Source: DASUPK01 sp963833375 (GTDB lineage Bacteria; Actinomycetota; Thermoleophilia; Solirubrobacterales; 70-9). From it: a stretch of DNA of 64,000 nucleotides. Under the pieces are notes generated by a model. The model had not been told where the DNA came from. It saw only the letters and a list, made by a program, of their open reading frames with translations, and did no database searches. The DNA lies in contig CAWHXR010000010.1 of assembly GCA_963833375.1 (NCBI GenBank), forward strand, positions 496,001 to 560,000, in the 5' to 3' direction. Position 1 is the stretch's first letter. Each line of letters begins with the position of its first letter. A program made the position numbers and the translations under genes. Positions 15,002 to 21,374 of this stretch are shown in pieces.

Positions 15002-16918
15002 ATGGATCGCACCGGGAAAGCTGCGCCATGGGTCGCCCTTGCGGTCACTTCTATTGGGCTGGCAGCGGCTGGGAGTGCCGCGGCACACGACGTTTCGACG
15101 CCTAGCGGCCACGCGCGGGAGGACTTCGTGGTTCACGATCGGGCGACCGAGACGAGGCTCAACGAGCAGACGAAGCTGACCTCGGCGGCGGCGTCGCTCG
15201 CCGCCACGGTGACTGGCAGCGAGGGCGACATCGGGCAATGGAGCCCGGTGGTCGACTGGCCGGTCGTCGCGGTCAACGCAGCGCTGCTGCCGAACGGCAA
15301 GGTGCTCGCCTATGACTCGATCGGGGACAACGCCACCGAGACCTACCCCGACCAGACCTATACCCGCGCGACCGTGTGGGATCCCAACACCGGCAGCCAG
15401 ACCGACGTGCGCCTCAACCTCGGCTACAACATCTTCTGCAGCGGCTTCGCTCACCTGATGAACGGGTCGCTGTTCATCGCCGGCGGCAACAAAGACCAGC
15501 AGCTCAACGGCATCGTCAACACGACGTACTTCAACCCCGACACCAACCAGTGGAGCCAGGGGCCGAACATGGCGGCGGGCCGCTGGTACCCGACAGTCAC
15601 CGCGCTCAACAACGGCGAGCAGCTGATCACCTCCGGCGGCCCGTCGATCCCGGAGGTGCGCCAGAACGACGGCACGCTCCGCTCGCTCTCGAACGCCTCG
15701 CTCAGCCTGCCGCTCTACCCTTGGTTCGACGTTGCGCCGAATGGGCGCGCGTTCTACTCGGGCCCCGACCAGACGCTTCGCAGCCTCAATCCGAGCGGCA
15801 CCGGCTCCTGGCAGACCTACCAGCAGCGTGACGGGATCAACCGCAGCTACGGCGGCCACGCCTTCTTCGACATCGGCAAGGAGCTGGTCGCCGGCGGCGG
15901 GCCGTCGACCACGGACGCGGAGGTGATCGACGTGAACGGCTCCACGCCCCAGGTCTCGGCGACCTCGCCGATGGCCTTCGGGCGCCGCCAGCACAACCTC
16001 ACCGTGCTCGCCGACGGCAGCGTCCTGGCCACGGGCGGCAACTCGTCCGGCGCCTCGCTTGTCGACATGAATGCCGGCGTCTACCCTGCCGAGCTCTGGA
16101 ACCCGGCCACCGGCACCTGGAAGACGCTCGCCGCGATGGCCGTGACCCGCCAGTACCACTCCACGGCCCTCCTCCTGCCCGACGGCCGCGTGCTGTCGGC
16201 CGGCGGCGGCATCTGCGGGACGTGCGATCAGGTCGGCTACCTCGCCAGGAACGCCGAAGTCTTCACGCCGCCGTATCTCTTCCAGAAGGACGGCTCGGGC
16301 CAGCTCGCTCCGCGGCCGACGATCAGCTCAGCGCCGAGCTCGGCCGGCTACGGCTCGCAGATCCAGATCGCGACTCCCGATGCCGCCTCGATCCAGAAGG
16401 TCGCGCTCGTGCGGCTCGGTGCGGTGACGCATTCGGTCAACATGGAACAGCGCTACGTGCCGCTCAGCTTCACGGCCGGCAGCAGCTCGCTCACGGCGAC
16501 CGTCCCGACCAACGTCAACGCGGCGCCACCGGGTTTCTACATGCTCTTCATCGTTGACGGGGCCGGAGTCCCCTCGGTGGCGAAAATGCTTGGGCTCGAC
16601 GCGACGGCGCCGCCGCCACCCCCGCCCTCGAACCAACCGCCGTCCGTTTCGCTGACCTCGCCGAGCGACGGTGCGACCTTCACCCAGCCGGCCAAGATCG
16701 ACCTCGCGGCCAGCGCATCCGATGCAGATGGAACGGTGGCGAGCGTCTCGTTCTACGACGGCTCGAAGCTGATCGCGCAGGACACGACCGCACCGTACTC
16801 ATACCGCTGGAGCGGCGTCGCCGTCGGCAATCACACCTTGACAGCCCGGGCTACCGACAACGCCGGCGCGACGACGACCAGCAGCCCCGTGACCATCACT
16901 GTGCGCAAGAAGCGCTAG
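15002..16918 (+). CDS. Galactose-oxidase-like radical copper oxidase with C-terminal Ig-like domain
   Basis: 638 aa from the ATG at 15002 (an in-frame TTG at 14990 is also possible). Signal peptide, residues 1-28, then a Kelch beta-propeller, a DUF1929 domain and, after a proline linker (PPPPPPSNQPP), a bacterial Ig-like domain (PSVSLTSPSDGATF to the end). All copper-site residues of galactose oxidase are visible: Cys146 (NIFCSGF) and Tyr196 (GRWYP) for the thioether cofactor, Tyr385-His386 (RQYHST) and His477 (THSVN). It should oxidise an extracellular alcohol or aldehyde to produce H2O2. Cargo gene of the mini-island. Confidence 0.88.
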   Translation: MDRTGKAAPWVALAVTSIGLAAAGSAAAHDVSTPSGHAREDFVVHDRATETRLNEQTKLTSAAASLAATVTGSEGDIGQWSPVVDWPVVAVNAALLPNGKVLAYDSIGDNATETYPDQTYTRATVWDPNTGSQTDVRLNLGYNIFCSGFAHLMNGSLFIAGGNKDQQLNGIVNTTYFNPDTNQWSQGPNMAAGRWYPTVTALNNGEQLITSGGPSIPEVRQNDGTLRSLSNASLSLPLYPWFDVAPNGRAFYSGPDQTLRSLNPSGTGSWQTYQQRDGINRSYGGHAFFDIGKELVAGGGPSTTDAEVIDVNGSTPQVSATSPMAFGRRQHNLTVLADGSVLATGGNSSGASLVDMNAGVYPAELWNPATGTWKTLAAMAVTRQYHSTALLLPDGRVLSAGGGICGTCDQVGYLARNAEVFTPPYLFQKDGSGQLAPRPTISSAPSSAGYGSQIQIATPDAASIQKVALVRLGAVTHSVNMEQRYVPLSFTAGSSSLTATVPTNVNAAPPGFYMLFIVDGAGVPSVAKMLGLDATAPPPPPPSNQPPSVSLTSPSDGATFTQPAKIDLAASASDADGTVASVSFYDGSKLIAQDTTAPYSYRWSGVAVGNHTLTARATDNAGATTTSSPVTITVRKKR

Positions 16919-17026
16919 GAAGACGGCTCAACAGTGCGCTGTCCGGAGCGGGCGTTGCGGCCGCAGCGCCGCCCACGACCACCACCCAGGCGCCGACCTT
17001 CAACCTCGAGGCGATCGGCATCGCGG

Positions 17027-17170
17027 TCATCCATCGTCGGGCTCCTTCATCAGGTTGAGCAGATCGGCATGCAGGTCATCGACCAGGTGCGCAGGTCAAG
17101 GTCGCGGCGTTCGGCGGCCCGCCGCAGTGACCTCGGACGCGAACTCGATCATTCGGCGCATCTGCGGCCG
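17027..17170 (-). pseudogene. Possible decayed small ORF at right end of island
   Basis: On the minus strand MRRMIEFASEVTAAGRR opens near 17163. In shifted frames the sequence continues ERRDLDLR and then LVDDLHADLLNLMKEPDDG, with a stop at 17027-17029. The pieces read like one helical, charged protein broken by two frame changes. No family assigned. The rest of 16919-17178 contains nothing else that I can support. Confidence 0.25.
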
Positions 17171-17178
17171 AGGTGACC

Positions 17179-17219
17179 TGATGTGGATCATCGTCTTCAC
17201 CACGATCTACGTCCTCTAG
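17179..17219 (+). repeat. Right copy of 41-bp direct repeat (attR-like, ctaE 3' end duplicate)
   Basis: Reads as the last codons of subunit III (LMWIIVFTTIYVL plus TAG) without any upstream subunit III gene. It matches 13590-13630 at 37 of 41 positions with a 25-base perfect core at its left end. Four substitutions in the distal 16 bases are mostly synonymous in the subunit III frame. This fits the original ctaE terminus displaced by insertion of a 3.6-kb element. Confidence 0.6.
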
Positions 17220-17455
17220 CGCGGCCTCCGGCGATCACATAGAGACGATCGATCTGGCGAGGGCACGATGACGCCGCCGCCGTCGTCGAGCGCCTCTCGG
17301 GACGCGGCCGGGAGAGTGGGGCGGTGGCCGACAATGCCTGATGATTGTCCCGAGGCCCGATCGGATCCTGCCGTCCGGGCGCAGGCCTTCTCCTGGCGGG
17401 ATCCTATGCCAGCGGGCTGGACGCCGCTGCCGCAGACCCTGCGAAGATCGAGATC

Positions 17456-17689
17456 GTGAACGAGCCACCCGCCCAGGCGCCCCGCAACCCGCTTCGCAAC
17501 GAGGGGGACATGTTCCGGGTGCTGATCATGTTCGGCGTCGCCGCCGCGATCGTGATCGCGGTCGCGCTCCTGATCGGGTCGCTGGCGGGAGCGATCGTCG
17601 GCGCCGTGCTGGTCGCTATCGGGCTGTGGCGAACCTGGGGCCTGATCCAGGCCTGGCGCCGCTACGGCTCGGATGCGCCCGGGCGCTGA
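17456..17689 (+). CDS. Small membrane protein following the oxidase locus
   Basis: 77 aa from the GTG at 17456, which puts MNEPPAQAPRNPLRNEGDMFRVL before two closely spaced hydrophobic helices (IMFGVAAAIVIAVALLIG and AGAIVGAVLVAIGLWRTWGL). The ORF stays open upstream to a TTG at 17345, but that part lacks typical codon use. Before the island inserted it would have sat directly downstream of ctaE, so a role as accessory oxidase subunit (subunit IV-like) is possible. The stretch 17220-17455 shows nothing else. Confidence 0.5.
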   Translation: MNEPPAQAPRNPLRNEGDMFRVLIMFGVAAAIVIAVALLIGSLAGAIVGAVLVAIGLWRTWGLIQAWRRYGSDAPGR

Positions 17690-17690
17690 C

Positions 17691-17715
17691 CCGGCGGCGG
17701 TGTTTGTTGCGGCCG
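17691..17715 (+). repeat. Dispersed GC-rich hairpin repeat, copy 1
   Basis: CCGGCGGCGGTGTTTGTTGC followed by GGCCG. Member of a family also found at 21018, 21045 and 23972. The consensus forms a 7-bp stem CGGCGGC/GCCGCCG with a 10-base loop. Here it lies between two convergent genes (17689 and 17732), where it might also help termination. Confidence 0.5.
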
Positions 17716-17731
17716 TTTACGGCGAAGCCGG

Positions 17732-18412
17732 CTATTTGCCGCCGGTCGCCTGCTGCAGGTAGGCGACCAGCTGCTGGAGCTGCGGCGGCGTCAGCGTCTG
17801 CCCGAAGTTCTGCGGCATCACGTTCGGTTGGTAGCCGGGCGTGATTTGGGCGTTCGGGTTGCTGATCGACTGCGAGATCTGGGCGGCGCTCATGCCCTTG
17901 AGCGTCTGGTCGAGGTTGGGTCCGACGTTGCCCGTGGTGCCCGCCTGGGCCAGGGTGTGACAGCCCCCGCAGTTGGTGGCGAAGAACTGCGGGGGCGCGA
18001 AGACGGGCGGCTTGATGCCCGGCACGCCGGCGACGCTCGCGACGTACGAGGCGACGTCGTTGAGGTCGTCGCCCTCGACGAGCTTGGGTGGCATGTACAC
18101 CTGGGTCTGCTGTGGAGCGGCCGGCCGGGGGTTCTCGACCTGGGCCTCGATCACGCCCTTGAAGGTGTCCTGGTCCATCCCGTTCGCGCGAGCCTGCTTG
18201 AAGGCGAAGTCGAGGTTGGGCCCGACGGCGCCGTTGGTGCCGGCGGCGGTCAGGGTATGGCAGGTGCCGCACTTCTGGGTGAAGAGCTGCTGGCCCCTGT
18301 CGAGGTTCGCCTTCGGGCCGAGGTTGCAGCCGGTCAGGGCCACGACGGCGATGGCCGCGGCAATCGTGGCGATCAGCCAGACCGCCCGCCCATGGTCCCT
18401 GAGGCGCTGCAT
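17732..18412 (-). CDS. Diheme c-type cytochrome, lipid-anchored
   Basis: 226 aa. Residues 1-29 form a lipoprotein signal ending VALTGC. Two cytochrome c domains follow: CGTCH near residue 48 with a candidate axial Met in YMPPK, and CGGCH near residue 150 with VMPQNFG as its Met segment. Two c hemes on the outer membrane face make it a candidate electron donor to the CtaC CuA site, possibly replacing a soluble cytochrome c. It is monocistronic and divergent from the CBS gene. Confidence 0.88.
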   Translation of the reverse strand: MQRLRDHGRAVWLIATIAAAIAVVALTGCNLGPKANLDRGQQLFTQKCGTCHTLTAAGTNGAVGPNLDFAFKQARANGMDQDTFKGVIEAQVENPRPAAPQQTQVYMPPKLVEGDDLNDVASYVASVAGVPGIKPPVFAPPQFFATNCGGCHTLAQAGTTGNVGPNLDQTLKGMSAAQISQSISNPNAQITPGYQPNVMPQNFGQTLTPPQLQQLVAYLQQATGGK

Positions 18413-18515
18413 GAGGGCCGGAATCCTATATGTCGGCGCTGACTCGCCTCCCGGGTCCTAGTGCCTCGGATAAGCTTGCGCCGAACGGCACGAGCGACTG
18501 CGGAGAGGAGTCCGG

Positions 18516-18917
18516 GTGGAGGTTCGCGAGGGCATGTCGAGCGTGGTGCTGGCCGTCGGGCCCGGGCACACGTTGAGGGAAGCCGCGACCAAGATGACCG
18601 AGAAGGGCACCGGCGCCGCCCTGGTCTTCGACGACGAGTCCCCGGCGCCGCGGATCATCACCGAGCGGGACGTCCTCAACGCCGTCGGCAAAGGCAAGGA
18701 CCCGGACGCCGAGAAGGTCGCCGATCACATGAGCGAGAGCGTCATCTCGGCAGCCCCCGGCTGGAGCCTCGAGCGGGCCGCCGAGGAGATGGTGCGGCGG
18801 GGCATCCGCCACCTCGTCGTCGTCGACCGCGGCGAGCTGGTCGGCGTGCTCTCCATGCGCGACATCGTGCGCTGCTGGACGCAGTTCGGCGCGACCTCGT
18901 CCATGAGCCCTCCCTAG
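18516..18917 (+). CDS. CBS-domain pair protein
   Basis: 133 aa, GTG start after GAGAGGAG. It consists almost entirely of two CBS motifs: the first with GTGAALVFDD...RIITERDVLNAV, the second with GIRHLVVVDRGELVGVLSMRDIV. Such stand-alone Bateman modules bind adenine nucleotides (AMP, ATP or NADH) and act as sensors. Divergent from the diheme cytochrome gene. No partner enzyme is fused to it. Confidence 0.85.
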   Translation: MEVREGMSSVVLAVGPGHTLREAATKMTEKGTGAALVFDDESPAPRIITERDVLNAVGKGKDPDAEKVADHMSESVISAAPGWSLERAAEEMVRRGIRHLVVVDRGELVGVLSMRDIVRCWTQFGATSSMSPP

Positions 18918-18925
18918 GCCGCGGC

Positions 18926-19186
18926 CTACTCAGCCCGGGGAGAGACCGACAGCGGGATCGGGGCCGTGTCGGTGTGCTGACGGCGCGGCATCCGCGCGAT
19001 CTCGTTGCGGTTGGTGCGCAGCCAGGCGATCACCGCGCCGAGGGCGATCAGGCCGCCGATCACCGAGTAGGGCCACCAGGCGAACAGCCCGACGAAGAGC
19101 GCCGCGAGCCCGAAGGCGAGCAGCGCCGGGAAGACCGTGGGCTTCGGCAGATAGATGACCTCGGTCGGCTTCGGAGGCTGGCTCAT
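18926..19186 (-). CDS. Small two-helix membrane protein, oxidase subunit IV-like
   Basis: 86 aa: a Pro-rich cytosolic N-terminus (SQPPKPTEVIYLPKP), two transmembrane helices (VFPALLAFGLAALFVGLFAWW and VIGGLIALGAVIAWL) and a charged tail. Its size and its place at the end of the ctaA-ctaB operon are those of actinobacterial oxidase accessory subunits. The start overlaps the stop of the 36-aa ORF (19183). Last gene of the 23836-18926 operon. Confidence 0.6.
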   Translation of the reverse strand: MSQPPKPTEVIYLPKPTVFPALLAFGLAALFVGLFAWWPYSVIGGLIALGAVIAWLRTNRNEIARMPRRQHTDTAPIPLSVSPRAE

Positions 19187-19293
19187 CGCAGGTAGAGGAT
19201 CGCGACGTAGAAGGCGAGGGCGAAGACGAGCAGGGCGAGAGACCCGGCGATCATTCCCGCGCGGATGGTGGCTCTGGCCCGCTCGCGATCCAC
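19183..19293 (-). CDS. 36-aa single-TM micropeptide in heme A/oxidase-like operon
   Basis: GTG at 19293 gives MDRERARATIRAG followed by one hydrophobic helix MIAGSLALLVFALAFYVAILYL and a terminal Arg. It begins ten bases after ctaB, and its TGA overlaps the ATG of the next gene (ATGA). That coupling is the main argument that it is translated. The topology (basic N-terminus inside, short exit) is like small oxidase assembly or stabilising peptides. No family recognised. Confidence 0.55.
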   Translation of the reverse strand: MDRERARATIRAGMIAGSLALLVFALAFYVAILYLR

Positions 19294-19303
19294 GGCGGGA
19301 AGC

Positions 19304-20278
19304 CTATAACGCCCGGTCGAGGGCCATCGCGACGAAGAGCAGCGCCAGGTAGGCGAGCGAGCTCAGGTAGAGGCGGCGCGCCGCCGGCCGCGAGGGATGC
19401 GCGAGCAGGACGAGGGAGAGCGCGACGAAGCCCGCGCCGAGGACCAGCGCCGATACCAGGTAGAGGATCCCGAACAGGCCGGTAATCGCAGGACCGATGC
19501 TCACCGCGACCAGGAGCAGCGCGTAGGCGACGATCTGATGCCTGGTGGTGGTCTCGCCGCGGACGACCGGGAGCATCGGGACGCCCGTGCGGGCGTAGTC
19601 GTCCGAGATCAACAGGGAGAGCGCCCAGAAGTGCGGAGGCGTCCAGAAGAAGACGATCGCGAAGGGCCAGAGCGCCTGGGCCGAGAGGTCGCCGGTGGCG
19701 GCGGCCCAGCCGACCAGCGGGGGCATCGCACCGGCCGCGCCGCCGAGAACGATGTTCTGCGGAGTCCGAGGCTTCAGCCAGAGCGTGTAGACGAAGACGT
19801 AGCCGAGCAGCCCGGCCGCGGCCAGCGCCGCCGTCAGGGCGTTGACCGTGATCCAGAGCTGGGCGACCGCGACGACGCCCAGCGTGGTGCCGAAGATCAG
19901 CCCGCGCCGCGGCTCGATCCGGCCGCTCGCCAGCGGCCGGCCGCGGGTGCGCGCCATGCGGGCATCGGGCTCGCGCTCGATGTAGTGGTTGATCGCCCCG
20001 GCGCCGCCTGCGGCCAGGTAGCCGCCGAGCATCGTCCAGAGGATGGTCGAGAGGGCAGGCCCCCCCGGGTCGGCGACGAACATCGTCGCGACGCAGGTGA
20101 GCAGCAGCAGGGAGATGATCCGCGGCTTGGTGAGGGAGACGTAGTCGTTGGCGACGCCGATCGCGGTGCGCATCGTCCGGGCGCGGGCATCGCTCGGCGT
20201 GACCGAGACCTCCTCGCCGCCGGGACGGCGCAGCCGGCCGGCCACGCGATCCGAGCCGGTACCGAGGTGGACGCTCAT
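19304..20278 (-). CDS. ctaB: Protoheme IX farnesyltransferase (heme O synthase)
   Basis: 324 aa, UbiA-superfamily prenyltransferase with about nine membrane helices. The first Asp-rich motif is N-H-Y-I-E-R-E-P-D-A-R-M-A-R-T near residue 105, and the loop YTLWLKPRTPQNIVLGGAAG is typical of heme O synthases. It farnesylates heme B to heme O, the precursor of heme A for the aa3 oxidase. It overlaps the ctaA stop by four bases. Heme A is needed by CtaD on the other side of the window, yet the gene is linked to the ligand-less oxidase pair. Confidence 0.93.
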   Translation of the reverse strand: MSVHLGTGSDRVAGRLRRPGGEEVSVTPSDARARTMRTAIGVANDYVSLTKPRIISLLLLTCVATMFVADPGGPALSTILWTMLGGYLAAGGAGAINHYIEREPDARMARTRGRPLASGRIEPRRGLIFGTTLGVVAVAQLWITVNALTAALAAAGLLGYVFVYTLWLKPRTPQNIVLGGAAGAMPPLVGWAAATGDLSAQALWPFAIVFFWTPPHFWALSLLISDDYARTGVPMLPVVRGETTTRHQIVAYALLLVAVSIGPAITGLFGILYLVSALVLGAGFVALSLVLLAHPSRPAARRLYLSSLAYLALLFVAMALDRAL

Positions 20279-21369
20279 ACCGCCGCCGCCGATGCCTCGG
20301 CCCGCGGAGCCCGCTCGCGGGACGAGGCGCCGCTGGGGAGCCAGGCGAGGCGGTAGGCGATCGAGACGACGGTCGCCCAGAGCAGAGTCGCCGTCGCCAG
20401 GTGGGCGACGATCAGCGGGCCGTGCTCTCCCAGCCAGACGTTGAGCGCGCCGAGCAGCAGCTGAGCGAGCAGGAGCAGCGCCGCGAGGGCGAGCAGCCGG
20501 TCACGCGAGCCGCGGGCGTAGGCGACGGAGAGCAGGACGATGATCGCGATCGTCGCCAGGTAGACGAGCGCGCGATGGGTGAGGTGGATGTCCGTGAGCC
20601 GGTTGTTCCCGAAGGGCAGGAACTTGCCGGACCCGCACTCGGGGAACTGGTGCCCGCAGGCGAGATGGGCGCCGGTGATGTTCGGCCCGACGTCGCTCAC
20701 GCCCTCCTCCTCGGTCCCCGCCATGTAGCCGCCGGCGACGATCGCGGAGAGGAGCAGGACCGCGGCGACGCTGGCGAAGGGCTTCAGCCCCCGAACGACC
20801 GGCGCCGCGGTGCCGGACTCGGTGGCCAGCTCCGAGCGGCTCTTCGCGCCCAGCCAGAGGACCAGGGCGAGCAGCAGCATCGCGGTTCCGAGGTGCGCCG
20901 CGACCAGCTCTTCGGCGAGGCTGTGCTCGACCGTGAGGCCGCCGAGGCCCGCCTGCGCAAGGACCAGGACGCCGGCGATCACGCTGCCCCGGAATGCCCA
21001 GCCACGGTCGCGTCGGTCCGGCGGCGGTGTTTGTGGCCGTTGATCCGGCGGCGGTGTTTGTGGCCGCCGAATAAGTTGAAAGGCGCGCCAGCAGAGCAGT
21101 GCGATCAGGATGACCACCACGGTGGCCAGCAGGCGGTGGGAGAACTCGATCAGGCGGTTCTCGTTCCCGACCAGCGGGATCACGGAGCCGCCGCACAGGG
21201 GCCAGCCCTTGGTGCCGCTGCCGCCCTGGCCGCAGCCGAGCCCCGACTCGCTCACACGGACGATCCCGCCGACGACGATCAGCAGGAAGGTGACAACCGC
21301 GGTGAGATCTGCCAGGCGGCGAAACCGACGGAGCTGTTCCCCGCCGCCCCCGGCAACGGGTCCGACCAT
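20275..21369 (-). CDS. ctaA: Heme A synthase with in-frame repeat insertion
   Basis: 364 aa, eight helices in two four-helix halves. Conserved residues: Glu and His in NRLIEFSHRLLA (first half), EHSLAEELVAAHLG, DIHLTHRALVYL and LIVAHLATA for the four heme-ligating His. Cys pairs occur in GLGCGQ/PLCGG and LACGHQFPECG. It converts heme O to heme A. The cytoplasmic loop after helix 2 contains a 9-residue repeat, RPQTPPPDQ then RPQTPPPDR, encoded by two copies of the dispersed hairpin repeat. Starts five bases after the degenerate subunit I stop. Confidence 0.93.
   Translation of the reverse strand: MVGPVAGGGGEQLRRFRRLADLTAVVTFLLIVVGGIVRVSESGLGCGQGGSGTKGWPLCGGSVIPLVGNENRLIEFSHRLLATVVVILIALLCWRAFQLIRRPQTPPPDQRPQTPPPDRRDRGWAFRGSVIAGVLVLAQAGLGGLTVEHSLAEELVAAHLGTAMLLLALVLWLGAKSRSELATESGTAAPVVRGLKPFASVAAVLLLSAIVAGGYMAGTEEEGVSDVGPNITGAHLACGHQFPECGSGKFLPFGNNRLTDIHLTHRALVYLATIAIIVLLSVAYARGSRDRLLALAALLLLAQLLLGALNVWLGEHGPLIVAHLATATLLWATVVSIAYRLAWLPSGASSRERAPRAEASAAAV
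21018..21039 (+). repeat. Dispersed GC-rich hairpin repeat, copy 2 (inside ctaA)
   Basis: CCGGCGGCGGTGTTTGTGGC followed by CG. Exact match over 22 bases to copy 3, which begins 27 bases later. Lies in the coding sequence of ctaA in an in-frame arrangement that adds nine codons per unit. Confidence 0.6.
21045..21066 (+). repeat. Dispersed GC-rich hairpin repeat, copy 3 (inside ctaA)
   Basis: Same 22 bases as copy 2, followed by CCGAA so that the full stem CGGCGGC/GCCGCCG is present. The unit length of 27 bases keeps the ctaA frame open. Confidence 0.6.
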
Positions 21370-21374
21370 GGCGG

